In this document: positions 13,105-22,284 of the stretch, in pieces
How the letters are laid out: each line of letters starts with the position of its first letter
Position numbering within the stretch: the stretch's first letter is position 1
Assembly (NCBI RefSeq): GCF_039543385.1
Contig: NZ_BAABJQ010000006.1
Span: 186,001-250,000, forward strand
Direction: 5' to 3'
Length of the DNA: 64,000 nt
Origin: Rugosimonospora acidiphila
Lineage (GTDB): Bacteria; Actinomycetota; Actinomycetes; Mycobacteriales; Micromonosporaceae
Notes under the pieces: generated by a model
Databases searched by the model: none
What the model was told of the DNA's origin: nothing
Seen by the model: only the letters and a program-made list of their open reading frames with translations
Program-made: the position numbers and the translations under genes

Positions 13105-15372
13105 CTAACCTGCGAGGAGAGCGCTCGCCCCCTCAATGATCGAGTCCTCACCGACCAGGACAAATGCCGCAGCCGGCCCGAGCGGGACGAACGAATCCAC
13201 CGAAGCTACCCGGAGTGCGGCCCCCACGTACCCGCGATCCACCAGCGCGGCGACCACGCCCTCGCCCACCCCGCCCGAGCGGCGGGTCTCGTCCACGATC
13301 AACACCCGGCCGGTGGCCGCGGCCTCCCGCACGATGTCGGCCACGGGCAGCGGGGACAGCCAGCGCAGGTCGACCACCCGGCTGCCGATGCCCTGGGCGG
13401 CGAGGCTGGCCGCGGCCCGCAGCGACATCCGGACCCCGTTGCCGAAGGTCACGATGGTCAGGTCCTCGCCCGAGCCGATCACGTCCACCCGGGCCCGGCC
13501 GATGGGCACGTGCCGCGCGGCCCAGTCGGACGGCGCCGGGTACCGCGCCGCCCACTGGCCGTCGCCGTCGGCGTGCAGGTCACGGGTGTGGTAGAGGGCG
13601 ATCGGCTCCAGTACCGCGCAGACGCTGCCGTCGATCATGGCGGCGGCCAGGCAGGTGCGCAGCATGGCCGCCGCGTCGTCCGGGCGCGCCGGGCAGGCCA
13701 GCACGAGGCCCGGAATGTCCCGCAGGACGGCCACCGCGTTGTCGTTGTGGAAGTGGCCTCCGAATCCCTCCTGATAGGCCAGGCCGGCGATGCGGACGAC
13801 CAGTGGGTTGCGGTAGGCCCCGGAGGAGAAGAACGACAGGCTGGCGGCCTCGCCGCGCAGCTGGTCCTCCGCGTTGTGCAGGTAGGCGAGGTACTGGATC
13901 TCCGGTACCGGGAGCAGGCCGCCCAGCCCGGCACCGAGCGCCAGGCCGAGGATCGAGGTCTCGTCGAGCAGGGTGTCGAAGATCCGCCCGGCACCGAACC
14001 GGTCGCGCAGGCCCTTGGTGACGCCGTACACGCCGCCCTTGGCCGCCACGTCCTCGCCGAACACCAGCGCCTGCGGCCAGGTCACCAGCGCGTCGGTGAG
14101 GGTCGCGTTGATGGCCTGGGCCAGGGTGAGCGGGCCGAGGTCCTCCGGCAGCCGGCCGGCGAACGCGGCGGCCCGGCCGGGGGTCGCGCCGTCGGTGGCG
14201 CTGGCGGCGGCGTCCGCGACCGCCTGGGCCACCCGGGCCGGGCGGCGCGGGGCCAGCGGGGCGACCACCTGGGCCGCGCCGGCCAGCTTCGGCTCGTCGA
14301 GCACCTCCTCTGCCGTCTTGCGGATCTGCCAGCCGACCTCGTCGTAGCGGGCCAGGATCTCGGCCGGGGTGGCGATGCCGGCCTGGATCAGCAGCCGCGC
14401 GGTGGCCACCAGGGGATCCCGATCCAGGTCACGGGCCAGTTCGGTGGGCACCCGGTAGGCCATCTCGGCGTCCGCACCGGCGTGCCCCATGAGCCGCACC
14501 GTCGACAGGTGCAGGATCGCCGGCCGGCGCTGGCGGCGTACCCAGGCGACCGCGTCCGTGGCCGCGTCGTACGCCTCGGGCAGGTCGCAGCCGTCCGCCG
14601 CCAGGTAGCGCAGCCCCGGCCGGCTCTTCAGCGTCGCGGCCACCCAGCCCCGGGGTGATCTGACCGACACCCCCAGCCCGTTGTCCTCGCACACGAACAG
14701 CACCGGCAGCCGTATGCCGACGTGTTCGCACCAGCCGGCGGTGTTCAGCGCGGCGGCGGCGCTGGCGTGGTTGACCGACGCGTCGCCGAACGAGCAGATC
14801 GCGACCGCGTCGCTGGGCCAGGGCGGCTCGGCGCCCAGCCGACGGGCCCGCTCGATGGCGAAGGCGACGCCGATCGCCCGGGGCAGGTGCGAGGCGATGG
14901 TCGAGGTGGTCGGGATGACCTCCAGTTCGGCGTTGCCGAAGACCTTGTGCCGGCCACCGGCGATCGGCTCGCTGGCCGAGCCGACCAGGCCGCGCAACAC
15001 GTCCCGGGCCGCGTCGGCGCCCGGCACCTGCGCGGCCCGGGCGGCGTAGAAGCCGCCGGAGCGGTAGTGCAGCAGGGCCGGGTCGGTCGGTCGGAGCGCG
15101 GCCGCGACCGCGGCGTTGCCCTCGTGGCCGGCCGAGCCGATCGTGTAATACCCCTCGCCGAAGCCGCGCAGCCAGCGTGCGGCGAGGTCCAGGTGCCTGC
15201 TGGTCAGTTGCGCGTCGAACAGCCGCGACGCCTGCGCTCCGGTCAACCGGGTGCCGTCGCGGACCGGCTCGTCGGGGTCGCGCCGCCGCTCGCGATCCGA
15301 CGTGGCCAGCTCGCCGAGGACGGTGCGGAACCGCTCGTCGAGTTCCTGAGGAGAGGTCACGCTCGACAGCAT
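13105..15372 (-). CDS. Fused E1 alpha/beta subunit of a 2-oxoacid dehydrogenase
   Basis: A 755-residue TPP enzyme in which the alpha and beta chains of a branched-chain or pyruvate-type E1 are joined. Residues 1 to about 380 are alpha-like, with the TPP/Mg motif CSFGDASVNH and the helix-capping HYRSGGFY. From about 410 on the beta chain shows LTLAQAINATLTDAL, VFGEDVAAKGG and the terminal transketolase C domain. The reaction would be decarboxylation of a 2-oxoacid and acyl transfer to a lipoyl E2, but no E2 or E3 gene lies nearby. The ATG at 15372 lacks a clear ribosome site; in-frame GTG and TTG codons at 15402 and 15411 are alternatives. It stands alone between two unrelated genes. Confidence 0.88.
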   Translation of the reverse strand: MLSSVTSPQELDERFRTVLGELATSDRERRRDPDEPVRDGTRLTGAQASRLFDAQLTSRHLDLAARWLRGFGEGYYTIGSAGHEGNAAVAAALRPTDPALLHYRSGGFYAARAAQVPGADAARDVLRGLVGSASEPIAGGRHKVFGNAELEVIPTTSTIASHLPRAIGVAFAIERARRLGAEPPWPSDAVAICSFGDASVNHASAAAALNTAGWCEHVGIRLPVLFVCEDNGLGVSVRSPRGWVAATLKSRPGLRYLAADGCDLPEAYDAATDAVAWVRRQRRPAILHLSTVRLMGHAGADAEMAYRVPTELARDLDRDPLVATARLLIQAGIATPAEILARYDEVGWQIRKTAEEVLDEPKLAGAAQVVAPLAPRRPARVAQAVADAAASATDGATPGRAAAFAGRLPEDLGPLTLAQAINATLTDALVTWPQALVFGEDVAAKGGVYGVTKGLRDRFGAGRIFDTLLDETSILGLALGAGLGGLLPVPEIQYLAYLHNAEDQLRGEAASLSFFSSGAYRNPLVVRIAGLAYQEGFGGHFHNDNAVAVLRDIPGLVLACPARPDDAAAMLRTCLAAAMIDGSVCAVLEPIALYHTRDLHADGDGQWAARYPAPSDWAARHVPIGRARVDVIGSGEDLTIVTFGNGVRMSLRAAASLAAQGIGSRVVDLRWLSPLPVADIVREAAATGRVLIVDETRRSGGVGEGVVAALVDRGYVGAALRVASVDSFVPLGPAAAFVLVGEDSIIEGASALLAG

Positions 15373-15524
15373 TACCGACGCCGGGCGCGGATTGCCACTC
15401 ACGCGTGACAACGCCGCGGCGAGTCGTCACCGGTACGACCGGGCCGGTATCGCCCGTGGAGCGCAAAACTGCCGGCCAGGGGCCGGATGGGCCGGTGCGG
15501 CCGGTGGGGCGGGCTGGGCCGGGC

Positions 15525-15553
15525 TTGACTTAACAGACATAAGCGCGCAGTCT
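15525..15553 (+). promoter_or_regulatory. Candidate promoter of the cellulase gene
   Basis: TTGACT at 15525-15530 and CAGTCT at 15548-15553, 17 bases apart. The predicted transcript start falls inside the CebR-type operator that follows, so repressor binding would block initiation. Confidence 0.45.
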
Positions 15554-15556
15554 CCG

Positions 15557-15570
15557 TGGGAGCGCTTCCA
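15557..15570. promoter_or_regulatory. CebR-type operator
   Basis: TGGGAGCGCTTCCA differs at one base from the 14-base palindrome recognised by the cellobiose-responsive LacI-family repressor CebR in Streptomyces. It lies 40 bases upstream of a secreted cellulase, exactly the gene class that CebR controls. No cebR gene is in the window. Confidence 0.85.
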
Positions 15571-15609
15571 TCGATGATCGCCTGAGTGCGTCCCCTCGGA
15601 GGAAATTCG

Positions 15610-17157
15610 ATGAAACATCGCATTGCCCTGCTCTCGGCCGGAACGGCGGGGCTCATGGTCGCGGCCGCACTGACCGCCGTTAGCCTGCCGGCCTCCGCGG
15701 CCACCACCGCCGGTTGCACGGTCAACTACGCCGTACAGAGCCAGTGGCCGGGCGGCTTCACCAGCAACGTCACGATCACCAACCTCGGCTCGGCCCTGAC
15801 CAACTGGACCCTCAAGTTCACCTTCCCGGCGGCCGGGCAGTCCGTCACCCAGGGATGGAACGCCACCTTCACGCAGAGCGGCTCGGCGGTGACCGCCACG
15901 AGCATGAGCTACAACGGCTCCCTCGGCACCGGGGCGAACACGCAGATCGGCTTCAACGGCGCGTGGTCGGGCAGCAACCCGGTACCCACCTCGTTCACGA
16001 TCAACGGGGTGGCCTGCACGGGCGCGGTGGTGACGAGCTTCCCGAGCAGCGGCCCGACGCCGTCGCCGTCGCGCACCAACACGACGCCGACGCCCTCGCG
16101 CACGCCCACCCCGCCGCCGACCACCGCCGCCCCGCCGAGCGGTGCCCCGGCCCTGCACGTGTCGGGCAACAAGCTGGTCACCTCGACCGGCGCCGCCTAC
16201 CGACTGCTGGGGGTGAACCGCTCCGGCGGTGAGTTCTCGTGCATCCAGGGCTTCGGCATGTGGGACGGGCCGATGGACCAGGCCTCGATCACCGCCATGC
16301 GGTCGTGGAAGGTGCGCGCGGTGCGGGTGCCGCTCAACGAAGAGTGCTGGGTGGGCACCTCCGACGTTCCGGCCGGTGGCACCACCGGCTCCGCGTACCA
16401 GCAGGCGGTCAAGGACTACGTGAACCTCCTGCTGACCAACGGCATCACCCCGATCCTGGAGATGCACTGGAACTACGGGCAGTACACCGGCCCGTCGGCC
16501 GGCTGCTCGGACGTCAAGGCGACCTGCCAGAAGCCGATGCCCGACGCGCAGTACGCGCCCTCGTTCTGGACCGGCGTGGCCAACGCGTTCAAGGACAATC
16601 GGGTCGTTTTCGACCTGTTCAACGAGCCGTACCCGGAGCGGGCCAGCGGCAGCAGCGAGACCGCCGGCTGGCTGTGCTGGCGCGACGGCGGCACCTGCCC
16701 CGGCATCACGTACCAGGTGGCCGGCTTCCAGACCCTGCTCAACGCGGTACGCGCGACCGGCAACACCAACGTGGTGCTGCTCGGCGGCCTGGCGTACTCC
16801 AACGACCTGACCCAGTGGCTGCAGTACAAGCCGACGGACCCGACCGGCAACCTGGCCGCGTTCGCGCACATCTACAACTTCAACACCTGCTCCAGCACCT
16901 CGTGCTTCGACAGCCAGCTCGCCCCGGTGGCGGCACAGGTGCCGCTGACCCTCTCGGAGATCGGCGAGAACGACTGCTCGCACGGGTTCGTGGACAGCCT
17001 GATGAACTGGGCGGACTCGCGCGGCGTCGGGTACCTGGGCTGGACCTGGAACAACTGGGACTGCTCGTCCGGGCCGTCCCTGATCAGCGACTACAACGGC
17101 ACCCCCACCGCGTACGGCCAGGGCCTGCACGACCACCTCGCGGCCGTCAGCAACTGA
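15610..17157 (+). CDS. Secreted cellulase: CBM2 - linker - GH5
   Basis: A 515-residue extracellular endoglucanase. A signal peptide (MKHRIALLSA to LPASA, cleavage near residue 30) is followed by a family 2 cellulose-binding module with its paired cysteines (about 35-137), a Pro/Thr/Ser linker (about 140-180) and a GH5 (beta/alpha)8 barrel. The acid/base glutamate is E339 in LFNEPYP and the nucleophile E450 in LSEIGEND. GGAGGAAA precedes the ATG. The enzyme cleaves internal beta-1,4 bonds of cellulose with retention; products would reach the intracellular GH1 enzyme encoded 7 kb downstream. The CebR-type operator upstream indicates induction by cellobiose or cellotriose. Confidence 0.93.
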   Translation: MKHRIALLSAGTAGLMVAAALTAVSLPASAATTAGCTVNYAVQSQWPGGFTSNVTITNLGSALTNWTLKFTFPAAGQSVTQGWNATFTQSGSAVTATSMSYNGSLGTGANTQIGFNGAWSGSNPVPTSFTINGVACTGAVVTSFPSSGPTPSPSRTNTTPTPSRTPTPPPTTAAPPSGAPALHVSGNKLVTSTGAAYRLLGVNRSGGEFSCIQGFGMWDGPMDQASITAMRSWKVRAVRVPLNEECWVGTSDVPAGGTTGSAYQQAVKDYVNLLLTNGITPILEMHWNYGQYTGPSAGCSDVKATCQKPMPDAQYAPSFWTGVANAFKDNRVVFDLFNEPYPERASGSSETAGWLCWRDGGTCPGITYQVAGFQTLLNAVRATGNTNVVLLGGLAYSNDLTQWLQYKPTDPTGNLAAFAHIYNFNTCSSTSCFDSQLAPVAAQVPLTLSEIGENDCSHGFVDSLMNWADSRGVGYLGWTWNNWDCSSGPSLISDYNGTPTAYGQGLHDHLAAVSN

Positions 17158-17183
17158 CCCCGCCCCGACAGCACACCCCTGAA

Positions 17184-17228
17184 AACGGCTCCCGTGGCCG
17201 GTCCGGCGGACCGGTCGCGGGAGCCGTT
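17184..17228. terminator. Terminator after the cellulase gene
   Basis: AACGGCTCCCG (17184-17194) pairs perfectly with CGGGAGCCGTT (17218-17228), enclosing a second hairpin CCGGTCC/GGACCGG. It lies between convergent genes and can serve both. Confidence 0.85.
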
Positions 17229-17293
17229 CCTCGTCCGGTGTGATGAGGCGGTCAGCGTGATCTTCGTCGCGCCGGGCCGGCGCCACCCGGGGG

Positions 17294-17698
17294 TCAGCCG
17301 GGCAGGAAGGAGAACCGCACCTCGCGGGTCGGATTGTCGCCGTTCGGGTCGACCAGGCAGATGGACTGCCAGGTACCCAGCGCGAGCCGACCCGCGAGCA
17401 CCGGCACCGTCGCGTACGGCGGCACGAAAGCGGGCAGCACGTGGTCGCGCCCGTGCCCGGGAGAACCATGCCGGTGGCGCCACCGGTCGTCGGTCGGCAG
17501 CAGGTCGTTCACCGCCCGGATCAGGTCGTCGTCGGAGCCCGAACCGGTCTCGATCAGGGCCACCCCGGCGGTGGCGTGCGGCACGAACACATGCAGCAGC
17601 CCGTCCCCCTGCCCCTCGACGAAGCTCGCCGCCTCGCCGGTGATATCCCGGACAGCCGGTCGATTGCCGGTGCGTACTGTGATCGTTTCGGACCGCAT
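17294..17698 (-). CDS. YjbQ family (UPF0047) protein
   Basis: A 134-residue protein starting MRSETITVRTG at 17698. The HVFVPHATAGVALIE segment and the later HGRDHVLPAFVPPYATVP and GTWQSICLVD are diagnostic of YjbQ/UPF0047, a compact trimeric beta fold. Some members show weak thiamine-phosphate synthase activity, the source of one family name, but the physiological role is not settled. No clear ribosome-binding site precedes the ATG. The gene faces aceE divergently, with 126 bases between starts. Confidence 0.9.
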   Translation of the reverse strand: MRSETITVRTGNRPAVRDITGEAASFVEGQGDGLLHVFVPHATAGVALIETGSGSDDDLIRAVNDLLPTDDRWRHRHGSPGHGRDHVLPAFVPPYATVPVLAGRLALGTWQSICLVDPNGDNPTREVRFSFLPG

Positions 17699-17824
17699 GA
17701 GACGAAGGTTACCGTTCGGTATGTGTCGCGTGTGACAGTTGTGGCCCCTATGACGTGACTGCGATGCCCTCGGGCGGGCAGGATTAACCTGAGGAACCAT
17801 TAACCACGTCCTGAAGGAACGCCT

Positions 17825-20569
17825 GTGGCCACGGAACGCAAGCGTCCGGTCATCAGCGACGGCCTACCCAGCCAGCTGCCGGACATCGACCCTGAGGAAA
17901 CCACCGAGTGGGTCGAGTCGCTCGACGGTGTGATCGACGAGCGCGGGGCCAAGCGGGCCCGGTACATCATGCTGCGGCTCCTCGAACGCGCGCGGGAGCG
18001 GCAGGTGGGTGTACCGCCGCTGACCACCACCGATTACCTGAACACGATCCCGCCCGAACGTGAGCCCTGGTTCCCCGGCGACGAACACGTCGAGCGGCGG
18101 ATCCGGGCCTACATCCGGTGGAACGCCGCGATGCTGGTGCACCGGGCGCAGCGCCCGGGGATCGGCGTGGGTGGGCACATCTCCACGTACGCGTCCTCGG
18201 CCAGCCTGTACGAGGTGGGCTTCAACCACTTCTTCCGGGGCAAGAACCACCCGGGCGGCGGCGACCAGCTGTTCTTCCAGGGGCACGGCTCGCCCGGCAT
18301 GTACGCCCGCGCGTTCCTCGAGGGCCGCCTGTCCGAGCAGCAGCTCGACGGGTTCCGCCAGGAGCTGTCGCACCCGGGCGGCGGCCTGCCGTCGTACCCG
18401 CACCCACGGCTTATGCCGGACTTTTGGGAGTTTCCCACTGTTTCCATGGGCCTGGGCGCGATCAACGCCATCTACCAGGCGCGGTTCAACCGGTACCTGC
18501 ACAACCGCGGCATCAAGGACACCTCGCAGCAGCACGTGTGGGCGTTCCTCGGCGACGGCGAGATGGACGAGCCCGAGTCGCTCGGCGCGATCGGCCTGGC
18601 CGCCCGCGAGGAGCTGGACAACCTCACCTTCGTCATCAACTGCAACCTCCAGCGGCTGGACGGCCCGGTGCGCGGCAACGGGAAGATCATTCAGCAGCTC
18701 GAGGCGTTCTTCCGGGGTGCCGGCTGGAACGTCATCAAGGTGGTCTGGGGTCGCGAGTGGGACCCGTTGCTCGCCGCCGACACCGATGGCGCGCTGGTCA
18801 ACCTGATGAACGTGACGCCCGACGGCGACTACCAGACGTACAAGGCCGAGTCCGGCTCGTACGTCCGGGAGCACTTCTTCGGCCGTGACCCGCGCACCCG
18901 CAAGATGGTCGAGCACCTCAGTGACGACGAGATCTGGAACCTCAAGCGGGGCGGGCACGACTACCGCAAGCTCTACGCGGCGTACAAGGCGGCGGTCGAG
19001 CACACCGGTCAGCCGACGGTGATCCTCGCCAAGACGGTCAAGGGCTGGACGCTCGGCTCACACTTCGAGGGCCGCAACGCCACGCACCAGATGAAGAAGC
19101 TGACCCTGGAGGACCTGAAGGGCTTCCGGGACCGGCTGTACCTGGACATCCCGGACTCGGCGCTGGAGGACAACCCATACCTGCCGCCGTACTTCCACCC
19201 CGGTGAGAAGTCCGACGAGCTGGAGTACCTGCGGGAGCGGCGCGCCGCCCTCGGCGGGTACCTGCCCACCCGGCGCACCACCACGAAGGCCCTCAACCTG
19301 CCCCCGAAGACGGCCTACGAGGCCGTCAAGCGCGGTTCGGGCAAGCAGAAGATCGCCACCACCATGGCCTTCGTCCGGCTGCTCAAGGACCTGATGAAGG
19401 ACAAGGAGTTCGGCAAGCGCTGGGTGCCGATCATCCCGGACGAGGCCCGCACCTTCGGCATGGACTCGCTGTTCCCGACCGCGAAGATCTATTCGCCGCA
19501 CGGGCAGAACTACACCCCGGTCGACCGGGAGCTGTTCCTGTCCTACAAGGAAGCGACCGGCGGCCAGATCCTGCACGAGGGCATCAACGAGGCCGGCTCG
19601 GTGGCGTCGTTCACGGCCGCCGGCACGTCGTACGCGACGCACGACGAGCCGATGATCCCGCTGTACATCTTCTACTCGATGTTCGGCTTCCAGCGCACTG
19701 CCGATGGACTGTGGGCCGCGGCCGACCAGATGGCCAGGGGCTTCCTGCTCGGCGCGACCGCCGGGCGCACCACGCTCAACGGTGAGGGCCTGCAGCACGA
19801 GGACGGGCACTCGCTGCTGATCGCGGCGACCAACCCGGCGGTGGTGGCCTACGACCCGGCGTACGCGTTCGAGACCGCGTACATCGTCGAGGACGGCCTG
19901 CGCCGGATGTTCGGCGAGAACCCCGAGAACATCTACTACTACCTGACCGTCTACAACGAGCCGATCCTGCAGCCGGCCGAGCCGGCCGACGTGGACGTGG
20001 CCGGCCTGCTGCGCGGGCTGTACCGCTACTCTCCCTCCTCCAACATCGGCGACAACGCGCCGCGGGCTCAGATCCTGGCCTCCGGCACCGGGATGGGCTG
20101 GGCCATGCGGGCCCAGGAACTGCTGGCCCAGGACTGGGGCGTGGCGGCGGACGTGTGGTCGGCGACGTCCTGGACCGAGCTGCGTCGCGACGCGGAGCAG
20201 ACCGAGGAGTACAACCTCCTGCACCCGGCCGACGACCCGAAGGTTCCGTACGTGACCTCGGCCCTGGTCAACGAGCCGGGACCGGTGGTGGCGGTGTCGG
20301 ACTTCATGCGGGCGGTACCCGACCTGATCGCGCGCTGGGTACCGGGCGACTACACGTCGCTGGGTACGGACGGCTTCGGCCTGTCCGACACCCGGCACGC
20401 GCTGCGGCGGCACTTCCACGTGGACGCCGAGTCCATCGTGGTGGCGACGCTGCGCCAGCTGGCCCGTCGGGGCGAGGTGGCGGCGAACGTACCGGCGGAC
20501 GCGGCCGCCAAGTACGCCATCGACGACGTGAACGCGGCGCCGGTCGGTGAGACCGGCGGCGACTCGTAA
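17825..20569 (+). CDS. aceE: Pyruvate dehydrogenase E1 component, homodimeric type
   Basis: A 914-residue TPP enzyme, full length for AceE. It decarboxylates pyruvate and acetylates the lipoyl groups of E2, feeding acetyl-CoA into the citrate cycle and fatty-acid synthesis. The TPP/Mg motif GDGEMDEPES begins near residue 243 and continues into INCNLQRLDGPVRGN; the pyrimidine-binding half follows near residue 550 (ILHEGINEAG) and the transketolase-like C domain completes it. A GTG start follows GAAGGAACG. No E2/E3 genes are adjacent, which is normal in actinobacteria, where mixed PDH/ODH complexes share subunits. The gene is monocistronic, with a terminator behind it. Confidence 0.97.
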   Translation: MATERKRPVISDGLPSQLPDIDPEETTEWVESLDGVIDERGAKRARYIMLRLLERARERQVGVPPLTTTDYLNTIPPEREPWFPGDEHVERRIRAYIRWNAAMLVHRAQRPGIGVGGHISTYASSASLYEVGFNHFFRGKNHPGGGDQLFFQGHGSPGMYARAFLEGRLSEQQLDGFRQELSHPGGGLPSYPHPRLMPDFWEFPTVSMGLGAINAIYQARFNRYLHNRGIKDTSQQHVWAFLGDGEMDEPESLGAIGLAAREELDNLTFVINCNLQRLDGPVRGNGKIIQQLEAFFRGAGWNVIKVVWGREWDPLLAADTDGALVNLMNVTPDGDYQTYKAESGSYVREHFFGRDPRTRKMVEHLSDDEIWNLKRGGHDYRKLYAAYKAAVEHTGQPTVILAKTVKGWTLGSHFEGRNATHQMKKLTLEDLKGFRDRLYLDIPDSALEDNPYLPPYFHPGEKSDELEYLRERRAALGGYLPTRRTTTKALNLPPKTAYEAVKRGSGKQKIATTMAFVRLLKDLMKDKEFGKRWVPIIPDEARTFGMDSLFPTAKIYSPHGQNYTPVDRELFLSYKEATGGQILHEGINEAGSVASFTAAGTSYATHDEPMIPLYIFYSMFGFQRTADGLWAAADQMARGFLLGATAGRTTLNGEGLQHEDGHSLLIAATNPAVVAYDPAYAFETAYIVEDGLRRMFGENPENIYYYLTVYNEPILQPAEPADVDVAGLLRGLYRYSPSSNIGDNAPRAQILASGTGMGWAMRAQELLAQDWGVAADVWSATSWTELRRDAEQTEEYNLLHPADDPKVPYVTSALVNEPGPVVAVSDFMRAVPDLIARWVPGDYTSLGTDGFGLSDTRHALRRHFHVDAESIVVATLRQLARRGEVAANVPADAAAKYAIDDVNAAPVGETGGDS

Positions 20570-20580
20570 CAAACGGTTCC

Positions 20581-20629
20581 GACGTCCCAGCGGTGGGCCC
20601 TCCCGTGCGGAAGGCTCACCGCTGGCGTC
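20581..20629. terminator. Terminator after aceE
   Basis: CCAGCGGTG (20587-20595) pairs with CACCGCTGG (20617-20625), extended by GACG/CGTC at 20581-20584 and 20626-20629. It starts 11 bases after the aceE stop and faces a convergent DUF397 gene. Confidence 0.8.
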
Positions 20630-20650
20630 GTTTCGCGGCGCGGCGCGCCG

Positions 20651-20845
20651 TCAACCCGCCAGCTCTCCCCTTTTGATCGCCTCGACGAACTCGGCCCATT
20701 CGGCCCTGGCGAACGTCAACTCAACACCCGGCTCCCGGGAGTTGCGGACGAGAACCGCCGAATCGGTGATCGCCACCTCGACGCAGTTGCCCGACTCGCA
20801 ACGGCTGCTCCGGTGCCAGGAACGTTCGGAATCGGCCGCCAACAT
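20651..20845 (-). CDS. DUF397 domain protein
   Basis: A 64-residue DUF397 protein: WHRSSRCESGNCVEVAITDSAVLVRNSREPG and a C-terminal WAEFVEAIKRGE helix fit the family closely. GAGGAG precedes the ATG at 20845. DUF397 genes are found next to WhiJ-type XRE regulators in Streptomyces and relatives, where the small protein is thought to modulate the regulator. This is the second of two DUF397 genes downstream of one such regulator. Confidence 0.88.
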   Translation of the reverse strand: MLAADSERSWHRSSRCESGNCVEVAITDSAVLVRNSREPGVELTFARAEWAEFVEAIKRGELAG

Positions 20846-21071
20846 GGACGCTCCTCTCGTGACCCCCGTCGTACCCCTCCTTACGATACGAACGGACAGC
20901 CCCGATCGGAATATCACGAGCGTCGGTATTGGTCGCGCATCAGAGATTCACGCCATTCACGTCGCATTCATCCGGCCGGCCGAACACGATTGGCGATCAT
21001 CCGCCGCCGGACAGGGCGACGGCGCCGAAGATCCGCTATCGGATCGACGGCGCCGCCCACCAGCTGCGCAA

Positions 21072-21263
21072 TTACTTTATGTCACCCTGACGAATGGCGC
21101 CGAGGAAGGCTGCCCATTCTTCACGGTCGAATTGAAGAACGGGCCCGGCAGCGTCTTTCGAATCGCGCATGAGGACGCCGTCCTCGGTCATCGCAACCTC
21201 GACACAACTACCGGATTCGCAGCGACGACTTCTGCGCCACTCAAGTTCTCGCCGACGGCCCAT
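21072..21263 (-). CDS. DUF397 domain protein adjacent to XRE regulator
   Basis: A 63-residue DUF397 protein, with WRRSRRCESGSCVEVAMTEDGVLMRDSK and a WAAFLGAIRQGD ending like its neighbour. The start is uncertain: I chose the ATG at 21263, which gives the usual family length. In-frame ATGs at 21293 and 21419 exist; the last would overlap the upstream regulator gene. GGAGAGG lies 11-13 bases upstream of the chosen start. The two DUF397 proteins here are clearly paralogous. Confidence 0.82.
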   Translation of the reverse strand: MGRRRELEWRRSRRCESGSCVEVAMTEDGVLMRDSKDAAGPVLQFDREEWAAFLGAIRQGDIK

Positions 21264-21396
21264 CACGCTGATTTGATCCTCTCCCGAAATCATTCGTGGA
21301 ATAACTGGAATCCATGAGGCGGTGTGGCGCGTCAGGGCGCGCCGCGCCATCGCTGGCCGTGGCCGGAGGGTCAGCGAATAGGTAGGATCTTCGTGT

Positions 21397-22284
21397 TCAC
21401 TCCGATCCCACGTCCTCATTCAACATCCGCCGCGCGGCAGTCTCGATCAGTTTGGCGGAATCCACCTCGGAGCGCGCGAGCGACCAGAGCTGTTCGAATA
21501 CCTCGCGGTGCCGGGCGACAAGCGCCGGCCGGTGACTCAACTCCTCGTAGTTGACCGATTCCCGGTACAGCGCCGAATTACCGTCGCTGTCCAGGTCGAG
21601 GATCATAAACGGACCGAGTAGCGCCAGGGTGGGCTTCGCGTCCAGCGGAACCACCCTGACCAGCACCGACGCCTCGTGCATGAACCGGAGCAGGGCCATC
21701 AATTGCTCGCCCATGACCCTCGGGCCACCGATCTCGCGCGACAGCACCGATTCGTCCAGCAGGAAGAGGTAGTCGGGCGGCTCGGGCCGGTCGAGCACAT
21801 TTTCCCGACGACGCATCCGGATATCGATGCGCGCGTCTATCGCCTCCGGACTGAGGTCTTCGAAAATGTCCTCAAAAACGGCCTTCGCGTAGGCCTCGGT
21901 CTGCAGCAGACCCGGGATCAGCACGAGGCTGTAGAACCTGATGGTCACCGCCTCGGCCTCGTATTGAAGCAGTTGCTGGGTCGTCGTCGTCAGGTGCTGG
22001 CGGAAAGCGGAATTCGCCGATCGGCGCTCGCTGCGGGCCGCCCGGGCATCGTCGAGCAACTGCTTCACCTCGGCGGGATCCGTCACGTCGAGGTAGTCGA
22101 GCACGGCACGCAGGTCGCTCACGGAAATGTTGACTTCGCCCTTTTCGATCCGCATCACCTTCGAGAGGGACCATTCCATCTCGTCGGCGATCTGGCCCTG
22201 GGTCAGACCTTTGGCTTCCCTTGCCCTGCGAAGCGCCATCCAAACACGCCGACGCGCCACCGCCGGTAGGTCGCCCGTGGCCAT
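21397..22284 (-). CDS. XRE-family regulator with DUF5753 (WhiJ-like)
   Basis: A 295-residue DNA-binding protein. The N-terminal helix-turn-helix reads LRRAREAKGLTQGQIADEM followed by WSLSKVMRIEKGEV; the remaining two thirds are the DUF5753 domain, with IPGLLQTEAYAKA and FMILDLDSDGNSALY. GAGGAGG lies five bases before the ATG. WhiJ of S. coelicolor, a developmental repressor acting with DUF397-type partners, has this architecture, and filamentous actinomycetes carry dozens of such loci. The two DUF397 genes immediately downstream make this a complete regulator/partner set. Its target and ligand are not predictable. Confidence 0.9.
   Translation of the reverse strand: MATGDLPAVARRRVWMALRRAREAKGLTQGQIADEMEWSLSKVMRIEKGEVNISVSDLRAVLDYLDVTDPAEVKQLLDDARAARSERRSANSAFRQHLTTTTQQLLQYEAEAVTIRFYSLVLIPGLLQTEAYAKAVFEDIFEDLSPEAIDARIDIRMRRRENVLDRPEPPDYLFLLDESVLSREIGGPRVMGEQLMALLRFMHEASVLVRVVPLDAKPTLALLGPFMILDLDSDGNSALYRESVNYEELSHRPALVARHREVFEQLWSLARSEVDSAKLIETAARRMLNEDVGSE

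Noticed and set aside
15427..17469. A 680-codon open frame on the minus strand
   Set aside because: It runs antisense through the cellulase and has no recognisable motif; the signal peptide, CBM2 and GH5 on the plus strand are unambiguous.
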